Assembly (NCBI GenBank): GCA_038324085.1
Contig: JBBQHP010000008.1
Location: forward strand, 1-64,000
From: Ga0077523 sp038324085
GTDB lineage: Bacteria > Pseudomonadota > Gammaproteobacteria > Burkholderiales > Ga0077523
DNA: 64,000 bases
Direction: 5' to 3'
Below, in pieces: positions 19,776-28,070 of this stretch. The translations under genes and the position numbers were made by a program. Below the pieces are notes generated by a model. That model was not told where the DNA came from. It saw only the letters and a program-made list of their open reading frames with translations, and did no database searches. Each line of letters starts with the position of its first letter. Within the stretch, counting starts at the first letter, position 1.

Positions 19776-20774
19776 ATGAAAATCTTGAAGAGTGTGATGA
19801 TCGGTGCCGCGGCCGCGGGAATGTTCGCACCGCTCGCGTCGCAGGCGCAGCAGTACTCGGTCTGGCTGGTCGAGAACAGCCGCTTCATGGGTGTTCCCTA
19901 CGGGGCGTTCATGCCGGACCGCGCCTTCGTGCCGGGCAGCACGAACAAGTTCAACAACATCAACACGGTCGACCTGCCAGTCAATGTCGGGGTCATCAAG
20001 GGGATGGTCAACGGCAAGATGGAGGTCGTGCTTTCGGACTCCGGCTGGAAGCAGGAGGACTATCACAAGATGACGGGCACTCAGCATTGGGCGCCCTTGC
20101 CCGATCAGCTGAAGATGCTGGGCATCTCCGCGGACCAGGTGACTCGCATCGTGGTCGGTCACGGTCACTGGGATCATGCCGGCGGCCTGAGCGATTTCCC
20201 GAACGCGAAGGTCTACATCCAGAAGAAGGAACTGGAAGGCATCGAGTGGGCATTGAACTATCCGAACGAGCGGATCAGCGCCAGCAACGTGTCGCCGGGC
20301 GGTTGCTACCGGACGCCGGCCTGCGGTTATCCGCCGAAGACGATGGATGAGCTCTACGGCAAGATTCTTACGGGCCACGCAGTGATCGTGGATGGCGAAA
20401 TGGATGTTCTGCCGGGGATCAAGATCCACCCCGCATATCACTCGCATACCGCGGGCTCGCAACTGCTGGAAGTGCGCACCGGCACTTCGGTGGGTACGCT
20501 GGTGTTCGGCAGCGACACCTATTCGTCCTGGCAGGGTATTCGCGACTGGATGATGGCCAATCCGCAGAGCTCGGCCGACACCGCGCAACAGTTCCTTGCC
20601 TACGAGCAGTGCTACAAGCTCACCAACAACAACATGAACAACTGCATTGCCGCGCACGAACCGACTTCCTACACGAAGGACTATCCCATCACGTCCAATT
20701 CGTGGGAGGGCATCAACGGCTCGCGCATGGCGGAGATCACGCTGGCTCCGGGCGAGAAGTCGAAGAAGAAGTGA
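19776..20774 (+). CDS. Exported metallo-beta-lactamase-fold hydrolase (AHL lactonase-like)
   Basis: 332 residues with a signal peptide (MKILKSVMIGAAAAGMFAPL then ASQAQQ). The metal-binding HxHxDH motif is H129-W-D132-H-type GHGHWDHAGG at about 128-137; further ligands may be H227 or H229 in AYHSHTAGS and D253 in VFGSDTYSS. The arrangement resembles quorum-quenching N-acyl homoserine lactonases and related periplasmic hydrolases. The substrate is not determined by sequence. A GAGGGAGA ribosome site precedes the ATG, and a strong hairpin follows. Confidence 0.8.
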   Translation: MKILKSVMIGAAAAGMFAPLASQAQQYSVWLVENSRFMGVPYGAFMPDRAFVPGSTNKFNNINTVDLPVNVGVIKGMVNGKMEVVLSDSGWKQEDYHKMTGTQHWAPLPDQLKMLGISADQVTRIVVGHGHWDHAGGLSDFPNAKVYIQKKELEGIEWALNYPNERISASNVSPGGCYRTPACGYPPKTMDELYGKILTGHAVIVDGEMDVLPGIKIHPAYHSHTAGSQLLEVRTGTSVGTLVFGSDTYSSWQGIRDWMMANPQSSADTAQQFLAYEQCYKLTNNNMNNCIAAHEPTSYTKDYPITSNSWEGINGSRMAEITLAPGEKSKKK

Positions 20775-20811
20775 CCGACACGCTGCGATAGATTTTCGGT
20801 CGCTCGAGTAA

Positions 20812-20841
20812 CGCGAGGAGCCGGATTCCCGGCTCCTCGCG
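20812..20841 (+). terminator. Hairpin after the MBL gene
   Basis: Perfect 13-bp stem CGCGAGGAGCCGG / CCGGCTCCTCGCG with loop ATTC, followed by a short T-containing stretch (GTATTTCT). It probably ends the MBL transcript before the next gene at 20867, though the U-tract is weak. Confidence 0.6.
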
Positions 20842-20866
20842 GTATTTCTAGGTCTCAGCTACGCAC

Positions 20867-22045
20867 GTGCATCGCGGTATCGTCTCCTTCTGCGCCCTGC
20901 TGTGCGCACTGTTCGCATCCGAGCCCGTCATCGCTCACGATCCGAGCGCCTACGGCGGCCTGTTCCGATCGCGCGACTACGGCAACTCGTGGCTCAATGC
21001 CGACGTCGGTCTTTTTCTCGGCGCAGTGCTATCCCTCGCGATCGATCCGGTAGCGCCCGATCATCTGCTGCTCGGCACCGACACGGGGTTGCTCAGATCT
21101 CGCAACGGGGGGCGGAACTGGGCGCGCGAAGTCCCCGGCGAGTTGTTCGGCGCCGTGTTCTCGGTCACCTTCCTGCCAGGCGGCAAAGCAAGCCTGTGCA
21201 GTACGCCAGCGGCGGTGTTCCGTTTCTCCGAAGATCGCTGGGAACGGGCGAGCGCTCCCGCCGATGCAGTTCCCTCGCGAGTCATCGTCTTCGGGGCAGC
21301 ACCGGGACGCGCCTATCTGGTCGGCCGGCGCGAGCTGTTCCAGAGCGAGGACGACGGTCGAACCTGGGTGCGGATTCGGCCAGACCTGCCGGAACACGCG
21401 CAGTTCACCGAACTCGTGCTGGCCAGAACCGCCGACGAGCTCCTGATCGCGATCATCGACGGCAGGGTCATGACGAGCATCGACCAGGGCAGGCACTGGA
21501 GCGCACGGACGAGCGGACTGACGAGCCCCGGTGCCGAAGGACTCTCCCTGGATCCTTTGGTACCTGGTCGCGTCTGGGTCGGGAGCGCAGATCGGGTATA
21601 CGTGGCCGACACGACCACGTTTCAATGGCGTGCCGTGGGAGCTCCATTGCCCGACGCGGGCACGAGCATACGCGGCATCGCGGCACGGCCCGATGGCCAG
21701 GGAATCATTGCCGCTACCCATCGTGGACTCTACCGCAGTTCGAACGGTGGGAAGGGCTGGGCACTGGTGGAGGACAATCTGCCCGTTCACCTGGACTCGC
21801 GACCGCTGGTGAACGACCCGTCGCGCGCCGGCACGTTCTACGCCGGTTTCTCGCTCATGCCCTACGCCGAGATCTGGCGCATTTCCATCGAGGGCGGCAA
21901 CCTTCTCGCACGCGTGGACCCGGTCAGCATTGCCGGGGGAATCGCCTTCCTGATGGCGGTCGCACTGGTAGGCGTGCTTGCAACGCGATGGCTGCTGCGT
22001 CGCGCTTCTTCGAGACTGGCACAAGTGATGGAAAGACAAGAATGA
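20867..22045 (+). CDS. Asp-box beta-propeller protein, exported and membrane-anchored
   Basis: 392 residues, GTG start, with signal peptide (MHRGIVSFCALLCALFASEP) and a C-terminal membrane segment at about 349-370. Between them are at least five BNR/Asp-box hairpins: FRSRDYGNSW, LRSRNGGRNW, FQSEDDGRTW, MTSIDQGRHW and YRSSNGGKGW. This is a sortilin/photosystem-assembly-like propeller facing the periplasm. It overlaps the next propeller gene by 4 bp (ATGA), so the two are probably made together. Ligand and role are unknown. Confidence 0.8.
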   Translation: MHRGIVSFCALLCALFASEPVIAHDPSAYGGLFRSRDYGNSWLNADVGLFLGAVLSLAIDPVAPDHLLLGTDTGLLRSRNGGRNWAREVPGELFGAVFSVTFLPGGKASLCSTPAAVFRFSEDRWERASAPADAVPSRVIVFGAAPGRAYLVGRRELFQSEDDGRTWVRIRPDLPEHAQFTELVLARTADELLIAIIDGRVMTSIDQGRHWSARTSGLTSPGAEGLSLDPLVPGRVWVGSADRVYVADTTTFQWRAVGAPLPDAGTSIRGIAARPDGQGIIAATHRGLYRSSNGGKGWALVEDNLPVHLDSRPLVNDPSRAGTFYAGFSLMPYAEIWRISIEGGNLLARVDPVSIAGGIAFLMAVALVGVLATRWLLRRASSRLAQVMERQE

Positions 22046-23046
22046 GGCAAGTAAAAGCGATACCGGCAGGATTCGGCATCCGCGCGTTCGTGATCATCCT
22101 GGCGCTGCTGGTCGTGTTCGGAGGTATCGGACTGCTGCTATGGCATCGTGCCTCGCCGCGCACGATCGCCACGGTCGAATACCCGATGCTCGAGTCCAAT
22201 GACGTACCGACCATGATCGCCGCGAGTCCGGACGGAGCCGTCTGGTTCACGATCGATTCTGCCGCCGCGGTCGGTCGGATCCAGGACGGCAAAATGCTGC
22301 GCCTTCCAAAACCTGCGAGGAACCTGGAACCCATCGGGCTCGCCGTTGCACCCGATGGCGCCGCCTGGTACACGGACGGGCCCGCGAAAGTCGTGTCGCG
22401 CATGTCGCCCTCAGGGGACATAACGTCGGTCGACATCGATACCCCGATCGCGCGGCTGGGTCAGATCGCCCTGGCCCCGAACGGAGCAGCCTGGTTTGCC
22501 GAACCGAACGCTTTTAGCGTGACGCGCTTGAAGGATGGCGTGCTGAAACGCCACCTCGTGGACTCGGCGCGCCCGGGTCTCCTGGGGATAGCGGTTGCAG
22601 CGGATGGAACCGTCTGGGCAACAGATCAAGGCGCCGACCAGATCGTGCGTATCGGCGTCGACGGGGTCATGCGTACCTACGAAGTGCCGACACGAGGCAG
22701 TTCGCCGTCGGACATCGCCGTGGACGCGAAGGGCACCGTATGGTTCCTCGAGTTCCGTGGGAACAAGCTGGGCCGCCTTCAGGACGGCAAGTTCGAGGAG
22801 TTCTCGTTCGGTGAACAGAACGTGGGGCCGACCGGGATCGCAGTCGCTCCGGACGGCAGCATCTGGTTCTGCGAGCTGCGCACGGGCGGCCTCGGCCGGT
22901 TTCGCGATGGCAAGATCGAGGTTTTCAAGTTGAAGCGTGAGAACGCGCGACCTTACAGCGTCTCGGTCGACCGCGCGGGTAACGTCTGGTACGCGGACAT
23001 CACCGGTTGGGTCGGCAAGTTTGCGGCAGGCGATGCCAAGCGCTGA
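22042..23046 (+). CDS. Membrane-anchored Vgb-like beta-propeller
   Basis: 334 residues. An N-terminal membrane anchor (about 13-36, IRAFVIILALLVVFGGIGLL) is followed by seven repeats of about 42 residues, each of the form G-[IL]-A-V-x-P-D-G-x-[VA]-W-F, for example MIAASPDGAVWFT, GLAVAPDGAAWYT and GIAVAPDGSIWFC. This is the virginiamycin B lyase-like/SMP-30-like propeller fold. The lyase name implies antibiotic cleavage, but most homologues are uncharacterised. Co-translation with the upstream Asp-box propeller suggests a two-protein periplasmic complex. Confidence 0.8.
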   Translation: MRQVKAIPAGFGIRAFVIILALLVVFGGIGLLLWHRASPRTIATVEYPMLESNDVPTMIAASPDGAVWFTIDSAAAVGRIQDGKMLRLPKPARNLEPIGLAVAPDGAAWYTDGPAKVVSRMSPSGDITSVDIDTPIARLGQIALAPNGAAWFAEPNAFSVTRLKDGVLKRHLVDSARPGLLGIAVAADGTVWATDQGADQIVRIGVDGVMRTYEVPTRGSSPSDIAVDAKGTVWFLEFRGNKLGRLQDGKFEEFSFGEQNVGPTGIAVAPDGSIWFCELRTGGLGRFRDGKIEVFKLKRENARPYSVSVDRAGNVWYADITGWVGKFAAGDAKR

Positions 23047-23085
23047 GCCTCGTCGCGGCCCCGGCACCCCATTCGTAACGTGACC

Positions 23086-23104
23086 TCCCGCGTTGCGCGC
23101 GGGA
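23086..23104. terminator. GC hairpin between convergent genes
   Basis: TCCCGCG-ttgcg-CGCGGGA in the 110-base gap between the propeller gene and the convergent NicO gene. There is no U-tract on either strand, so terminator function is only suggested by position. Confidence 0.3.
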
Positions 23105-23156
23105 CCACGGAAATTCGATTTCGCCGTCGTCCCCGCTCACCGTCACGGGTCTGTGG

Positions 23157-24035
23157 TCAGGTGAGCGTCCGCCACGCCTGGAGCGTGAGGACGACGCCAA
23201 CCCCGACAATGAGCAGCGAAGTGCCGATCTGGATTCGAATTGCCCACGGCCCGGCGAGCCAGTCAAGGATCTTGCGCCCGACCTTGGCGGCCACGACACC
23301 GACCAGCACCAGCGTCATCGCGAATCCGATGCTGAACACCAGCACCGTGGACAGCCCGAGCATGACCTTGCCTTGAGCGAGCGCGTTGAGCAGGATCGCC
23401 AACGCCGCGGGGTCCGGGAGCAATCCCCCGGCGACACCCAGGCCGATCAGAATCCACAGGCTGGGACGATTATTGTCGCGTGTCACGAGCCCGAGGTCGT
23501 GCGTGTGCTTGAATCCCCAGCCATGACTGTGCGCGGCGCCACTCTCGTGATCGTGATGGTGGCCATGGTCATGATCGTGATGATGCTGGCCATGACCGTG
23601 GGCATTGTTCTGGTGCAGCCTGACGGAGGCCTGCTCGAGCATCGAGACGGAGCCACTCGTGGCTGCATAACGCAACGGTCCATTCCCTCCCTGGGCGCTG
23701 CGGGCCGTTGAACGTAGTTGCGCAATCAGTTCACGCTGGGTCCAGAGAGTCCACAGACCGATGGCAATGATCAGTAGCCCGGTGGCCACGGCAAGGTACT
23801 GCTCGACCTGCTGTGGCATGAGGCCGGGCAGGCCCAGCGAAGCCATCACACCGACGATGACGATTCCACTCGTGTGCGACAAAGTCACGAAAATACCGAG
23901 AATCACGGCGTCCATGGGCCGCCCGCGAGCCCCGACGATGTAGGCGGCAGCGACGGTCTTGCCATGCCCCGGGGTCGCGGCATGCATGGCCCCGAGCCAG
24001 AAGCTCGACACCAGGTAGAACAACACGTCGGACAT
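23157..24035 (-). CDS. NicO/RcnA-like nickel-cobalt exporter
   Basis: 292-residue inner-membrane protein with six or so hydrophobic segments. The N-terminal HAATPGHGKT at 18-27 is the NicO/RcnA signature, and a cytoplasmic histidine-rich loop covers about 142-172 (HGHGQHHHDHDHGHHHDHES). RcnA-type proteins export nickel or cobalt. It differs in family from the NiCoT permease at 18097, and both lie near nikR and urease, fitting a balance of nickel import and export. It is monocistronic as far as can be seen. Confidence 0.82.
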   Translation of the reverse strand: MSDVLFYLVSSFWLGAMHAATPGHGKTVAAAYIVGARGRPMDAVILGIFVTLSHTSGIVIVGVMASLGLPGLMPQQVEQYLAVATGLLIIAIGLWTLWTQRELIAQLRSTARSAQGGNGPLRYAATSGSVSMLEQASVRLHQNNAHGHGQHHHDHDHGHHHDHESGAAHSHGWGFKHTHDLGLVTRDNNRPSLWILIGLGVAGGLLPDPAALAILLNALAQGKVMLGLSTVLVFSIGFAMTLVLVGVVAAKVGRKILDWLAGPWAIRIQIGTSLLIVGVGVVLTLQAWRTLT

Positions 24036-24153
24036 GGCGTCCGTACCTCCCCTGCTTGGACGAATCGCCCGGATTCTGCCCGAGGCGCAATGCAGTGCCT
24101 AGCCAAGTCGCGAGCCTGCGGCTAGATTGACGCCTTTCGCGGAGGAGTGTGGC

Positions 24154-25299
24154 GTGCCGTTCGATTTCGACGAAGTGGTAGACCGCTCCGGGCGATGGAG
24201 CCTGAAATGGGAGCGCTATCCTGGACGCGACGTGATTCCGATGTGGGTCGCGGATATGGACTTCCGGTGTCCTGCTGCGATCACGAGTGTGCTGCAAGCC
24301 CAGGTGGAGCACGGAATCTTCGGTTACGTGGAGCCCGGCCCCGAACTGGTCGAGGCAATCGTCCAGCGCTTGCGCGCGAGCTATGGATGGGAGACCCACC
24401 CGGATTGGTACGTGTGGCTGCCGGGACTGGTCTCCGGACTCAACGTAGCCTGTCGCGCCGTAGGGTCAGCGGGCGATGATGTGCTCACGGGAACGCCCGT
24501 CTATCCGCCCTTCCTGAGCGCGCCGGGCAATTCGGACCGGCACTGCGTTCGGGTGCCGCTGTCACTCGATTCCGGGGGCTGGCGTTTCGACCCCGCGGTG
24601 CTCGAAGCCGCCGTCACGCCACGCAGCCGGCTGCTGCTGTTGTGCAATCCGCACAACCCGGTCGGGCGTGCATTCTCGCGAGAAGAACTGACGGCGCTCG
24701 CGACGGTGGCGCTGCGACACGATCTTGCGATCTGTAGTGACGAGATCCATTGCGGACTCGTTCTCGATTCCGATCGAATCCACCTACCACTGGCCGCGCT
24801 GGATCCCGACGTCGCAGACCGGACGATCACGTTGATGGCCGCCTCCAAGACCTTCAACCTGCCTGCCCTCGGGAGCGCCTTCGCAATCGTGCCCAACGTG
24901 GCATTGCGAGCGAGCTTGCGCAAGGTCATGGCCGGACTGGTTCATCGACCGCTCGGCATCGGGCTGTGGGCAACGCTGGCAGCCTACCGTGACGGCGAGC
25001 CATGGCGCCTCGAGCTCATCGAATACCTGCGGAGCAATCGGGATCACGTGGCGCGGTGGATAGCCCGTATGCCGGGTCTGTCGACGACACACGTCGAGGC
25101 CTCGTACTTGTCCTGGATCGATTGCCGCGGCGCCGGGCTTGATGATCCCGCAACGTTCTTCGAAAATGCGGGCGTCGGCCTCTACGACGGCGCGGCGTTC
25201 GGCGCGCCAGGTTGGGTGCGACTCAATTTCGCGACCCGGCGCTCGCTGCTGCATGAGGCGCTCCTGCGCATGGAGCGCGCCCTCGAGGCCAGGGCCTGA
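24154..25299 (+). CDS. PatB/MalY-type cystathionine beta-lyase (PLP C-S lyase)
   Basis: 381-residue fold-type I PLP enzyme. The GTG at 24154 is preferred because GGAGGA lies seven bases upstream; a TTG at 24127 is possible but lacks a site. The start PFDFDEVVDRSGRWSLKWE and VIPMWVADMDF are typical of PatB/MalY C-S lyases. The PLP lysine is K232 in AASKTFNLP, and CNPHNPVGR and SDEIHCGL are also present. It likely cleaves cystathionine or other cysteine conjugates. No regulatory MalY clues are present. Confidence 0.88.
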   Translation: MPFDFDEVVDRSGRWSLKWERYPGRDVIPMWVADMDFRCPAAITSVLQAQVEHGIFGYVEPGPELVEAIVQRLRASYGWETHPDWYVWLPGLVSGLNVACRAVGSAGDDVLTGTPVYPPFLSAPGNSDRHCVRVPLSLDSGGWRFDPAVLEAAVTPRSRLLLLCNPHNPVGRAFSREELTALATVALRHDLAICSDEIHCGLVLDSDRIHLPLAALDPDVADRTITLMAASKTFNLPALGSAFAIVPNVALRASLRKVMAGLVHRPLGIGLWATLAAYRDGEPWRLELIEYLRSNRDHVARWIARMPGLSTTHVEASYLSWIDCRGAGLDDPATFFENAGVGLYDGAAFGAPGWVRLNFATRRSLLHEALLRMERALEARA

Positions 25300-27402
25300 T
25301 CAGAACCTGGCGCTTACCGTCACGCGCGCCGAGAACGGCTCGACGGGATGGAAATGGATTCCGTCGACGCCGGTACGCGTACCTGCGGCCCCCGCGCAAG
25401 CAGGATCGGCATAGGAACCGCCAGCCAGTTCACTGCGCAGGCACGAGGAATAGAGATAGTCGATGTCACTTTGCTTGCGATTGAAGATGTTCAGCAGATC
25501 GAGCCGAACCTGCCACGTCTTGTCGATGCGATAGCCGACGCGGACGTTGGTAAGGTTGGTCGATTGCGATCTCACTGAATCGTCTTCGATCAGCGGGCGT
25601 GGCCCGAAGTAGCGTGTCTGCACCGAAGCGAACCACTTTTCCTTCGGGTCGTACGTGACGCCCAAGGAAGCGACGCGCTGGATAGACCCCGGAATGTAGT
25701 TGCCCTCGGGCGCATCGTCGCGAAATCGCGATTTGGACAATGAGAGTTGCAGGTCGACCAGCCAACCCGACTGGGTGACGTAGCTGCTGCTCCACTCGAC
25801 ACCGTTGCGTTTGCTCGGACGACTCGGCTCGGTACTGCCGGCGTCGCCCACGAACAGCAGTTCGGAATCGAGCTTCAGCTGCCACAGAGAGAAAGAACTT
25901 TGAAGTCCCGGAATGATCTCGGTGCGCACGCCGACTTCGGACCCACGCGATTTCACCAACGGCGTAACACGGTCCGCGGCGCCCCCGGTCTTGGGATCGA
26001 CGCTGATCGTCGCGCCCCGCGCGTCATTGCTGTGAAAGCCTTGGCCGTAGTTCACGAAGAACTCGGTGCTTTTCCAGGGACCGAAGATGAGATTCAACTT
26101 CGGTGAGAGCGTGCTGTCGTCGAGTTTTCCGGAATTCCGCGCAAGGCTGCTGTTCACGTCGAAGCGGTAGAAGTCAGCGCGAATGCCTGCCACGGTGCGG
26201 AACCATGTCAACCATTGCGTCGTATTCTCACCGTAGACGCCGACGCTGGATTGCTTCACAGCATCGTTGCGGGTCGTTCCGACTCTGCCCTGCGCAACGG
26301 TATCGAACAAGGCTACCTGATCGATATCGTCGAATCGACCCTGGAGGCCGATCCGGTTCAGCGTATCGAAGCTGCCGAGCTTGCCGACGAAACTCACCCG
26401 TGGATGCAACCCGATGACGGTTCGACGATCGGCCTGCTCGAATTGGTCGCCCTGATCGCTGTCGAGAAAATACGTGAAATCGGAAAACAGGTTGAGGCTG
26501 TAGCGGATTAGGTAGGCATCCACCTCCCAGCGACCGCCCTTGAAGTCGGCATAACGCGCAGCGGACAGCGAGTAGCGCGAAGACCTGCCGCCCGTGGTCG
26601 GGTCGAGGCTCCCGAAGCGATCGATCTCGCCCCGGTCGACCGCTCTCGCCGCGATCTGGTCGGTCGAATCCCATTTGCCGTCGTAGGCCATCGCGGAAAT
26701 GTTGAATCCGTCCGCGTGGCTGCCGCCGACATAGCGCAGCACGCCATTCAGTTTGCGATAGTCCTGTGGCTTGTCCCAGGGACCGTCTGCACCGACGAAT
26801 TCCAGGCCATAGACCAAGTGTCCGCCCGCGATATCGGGCGCACCCGTTAGTAGCGCCCGTTTGTAGTTGAAGCTTCCGATAGTCAACTCGGCCGTGTTGC
26901 CGGGAAGATCGTTTGCATAGTGCAGGGACGCCGAGCCCGCCGACGAAAAATCGCCGTTCTCCGCGTAGTACGGGCCCTTGCGGTAATCGATGCGGGACAC
27001 GAGTTCCGGAATCAGGAAGGACAGGTCGGTATATCCCTGACCATGCGCATGGGTGGGCATGTTGACTGGCATGCCTGCCACACTCACTGCGAAATCGGTA
27101 CCGTGGTCGAGGTTGAAACCACGCAGGAAATACTGGTTGGCCTTGCCGTCGCCGCTGTGCTGCGTGACGATCACCCCGGGAACGAATTCGAGCACCTCAC
27201 CGGCCCGCAGGATGGGTCGAGTCTCGATTCGATGAGCAGTCACGGCACCAGCGCTGGCCGAATCGGTAGTGCCTACCGCAGTGTCATAGTGGCCGGTGAC
27301 GTCCACGGGCGGCGCATCGATCTCATGCGCTTCGCCCGCAAACGCGAACAGAAATGTCGCTACGATTCCTATGGACCGCGCGCAAGCACGTGATTCCAGC
27401 AT
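25300..27402 (-). CDS. TonB-dependent outer-membrane receptor, candidate nickel receptor
   Basis: 700 residues with a signal peptide (MLESRACARSIGIVATFLFA). The plug domain has LRAGEVLEFVPGVIV and YFLRGFNLDHGTDFAV, with a His-containing loop PTHAHGQGY; the beta-barrel ends in the aromatic SARVTVSARF. The gene diverges from nikR across 212 bases that contain an AT-rich inverted repeat. Receptors beside nikR have been linked to nickel uptake, so nickel is a reasonable inferred substrate, but the sequence alone fits any metal chelate. Confidence 0.8.
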   Translation of the reverse strand: MLESRACARSIGIVATFLFAFAGEAHEIDAPPVDVTGHYDTAVGTTDSASAGAVTAHRIETRPILRAGEVLEFVPGVIVTQHSGDGKANQYFLRGFNLDHGTDFAVSVAGMPVNMPTHAHGQGYTDLSFLIPELVSRIDYRKGPYYAENGDFSSAGSASLHYANDLPGNTAELTIGSFNYKRALLTGAPDIAGGHLVYGLEFVGADGPWDKPQDYRKLNGVLRYVGGSHADGFNISAMAYDGKWDSTDQIAARAVDRGEIDRFGSLDPTTGGRSSRYSLSAARYADFKGGRWEVDAYLIRYSLNLFSDFTYFLDSDQGDQFEQADRRTVIGLHPRVSFVGKLGSFDTLNRIGLQGRFDDIDQVALFDTVAQGRVGTTRNDAVKQSSVGVYGENTTQWLTWFRTVAGIRADFYRFDVNSSLARNSGKLDDSTLSPKLNLIFGPWKSTEFFVNYGQGFHSNDARGATISVDPKTGGAADRVTPLVKSRGSEVGVRTEIIPGLQSSFSLWQLKLDSELLFVGDAGSTEPSRPSKRNGVEWSSSYVTQSGWLVDLQLSLSKSRFRDDAPEGNYIPGSIQRVASLGVTYDPKEKWFASVQTRYFGPRPLIEDDSVRSQSTNLTNVRVGYRIDKTWQVRLDLLNIFNRKQSDIDYLYSSCLRSELAGGSYADPACAGAAGTRTGVDGIHFHPVEPFSARVTVSARF

Positions 27403-27485
27403 CCGGGTCTCCCTGTTCTTTTCGCGGCACAGGCCCCGTCTGCTATGCCACGCCGAATCGACGCCCTGCCGAGTATCGATCTCTT

Positions 27486-27516
27486 TTATGAAGTAAGATT
27501 TCTTCGTGTTTCGTAA
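27486..27516. promoter_or_regulatory. Candidate NikR operator
   Basis: Imperfect inverted repeat TTATGAA-N17-TTCGTAA in an AT-rich island of an otherwise GC-rich region, between the receptor gene and nikR. Two direct GTAAGAT repeats (27493-27499 and 27513-27519) lie 20 bases apart within it. E. coli NikR recognises GTATGA-N16-TCATAC, so architecture and position fit, but the half-sites differ. Confidence 0.4.
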
Positions 27517-27614
27517 GATAAATCGATGTCGCGTGCGCCGTCAATCACTGCGGCAGGTGCGAGCCGCTTCCCGATTCGGCTACCATTCGCGCTCCGCATG
27601 TATGTGAAACGGCT

Positions 27615-28064
27615 ATGCAGCGAATCACGATCTCACTGAGCGACGCGCTCGCCAACGATTTCGACGCCTGGATGCAACGCCGTCGATACGGCAATCGCTC
27701 GGAGGCAGTGCGTGACATGGTCCGAGCGGCCCTGGAAACGGACCGTCTCGCGGAACCTGACGGGCACTGGTGCGTCGCCGCGCTTTCGTACGTCTATGAC
27801 CATCACGCGCGGGATCTGGCGGAGCGGCTTACCGCACTGCAGCACGAACATCACGACTTGGTGCTGTCATCGATGCACGTTCATCTGGACCACCAGAGCT
27901 GCCTCGAGACGGTGATGCTGCGCGGCCGGGTGAACGACGTGCGCAGCTTTGCCGATTCGCTCATTGCCGAGCCCGGTGTGCGGCACGGGCGCGTGAACGT
28001 CGTGCCGGTCGAGGTCGACTCGGGTCACCACCACTATCATCTCCACGCCCACCCTCACACCTGA
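27615..28064 (+). CDS. nikR: Nickel-responsive regulator NikR
   Basis: 149-residue ribbon-helix-helix regulator. The N-terminal RITISLSDALANDFDAWMQR is the DNA-binding part. The ACT-like domain keeps all high-affinity nickel ligands, offset by one from E. coli: H77, H88, H90 and C96 (ALQHEHHDL and MHVHLDHQSCLE). The C-terminus is unusually histidine-rich (SGHHHYHLHAHPHT), which may add weak metal sites. It diverges from the TonB receptor and probably controls it and perhaps nearby nickel genes. Confidence 0.93.
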   Translation: MQRITISLSDALANDFDAWMQRRRYGNRSEAVRDMVRAALETDRLAEPDGHWCVAALSYVYDHHARDLAERLTALQHEHHDLVLSSMHVHLDHQSCLETVMLRGRVNDVRSFADSLIAEPGVRHGRVNVVPVEVDSGHHHYHLHAHPHT

Positions 28065-28070
28065 ACCACA

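Noticed and set aside
24127..24153. TTG start for the PatB-like gene
   Set aside because: The in-frame GTG at 24154 has a GGAGGA ribosome site at proper spacing; the TTG has none.
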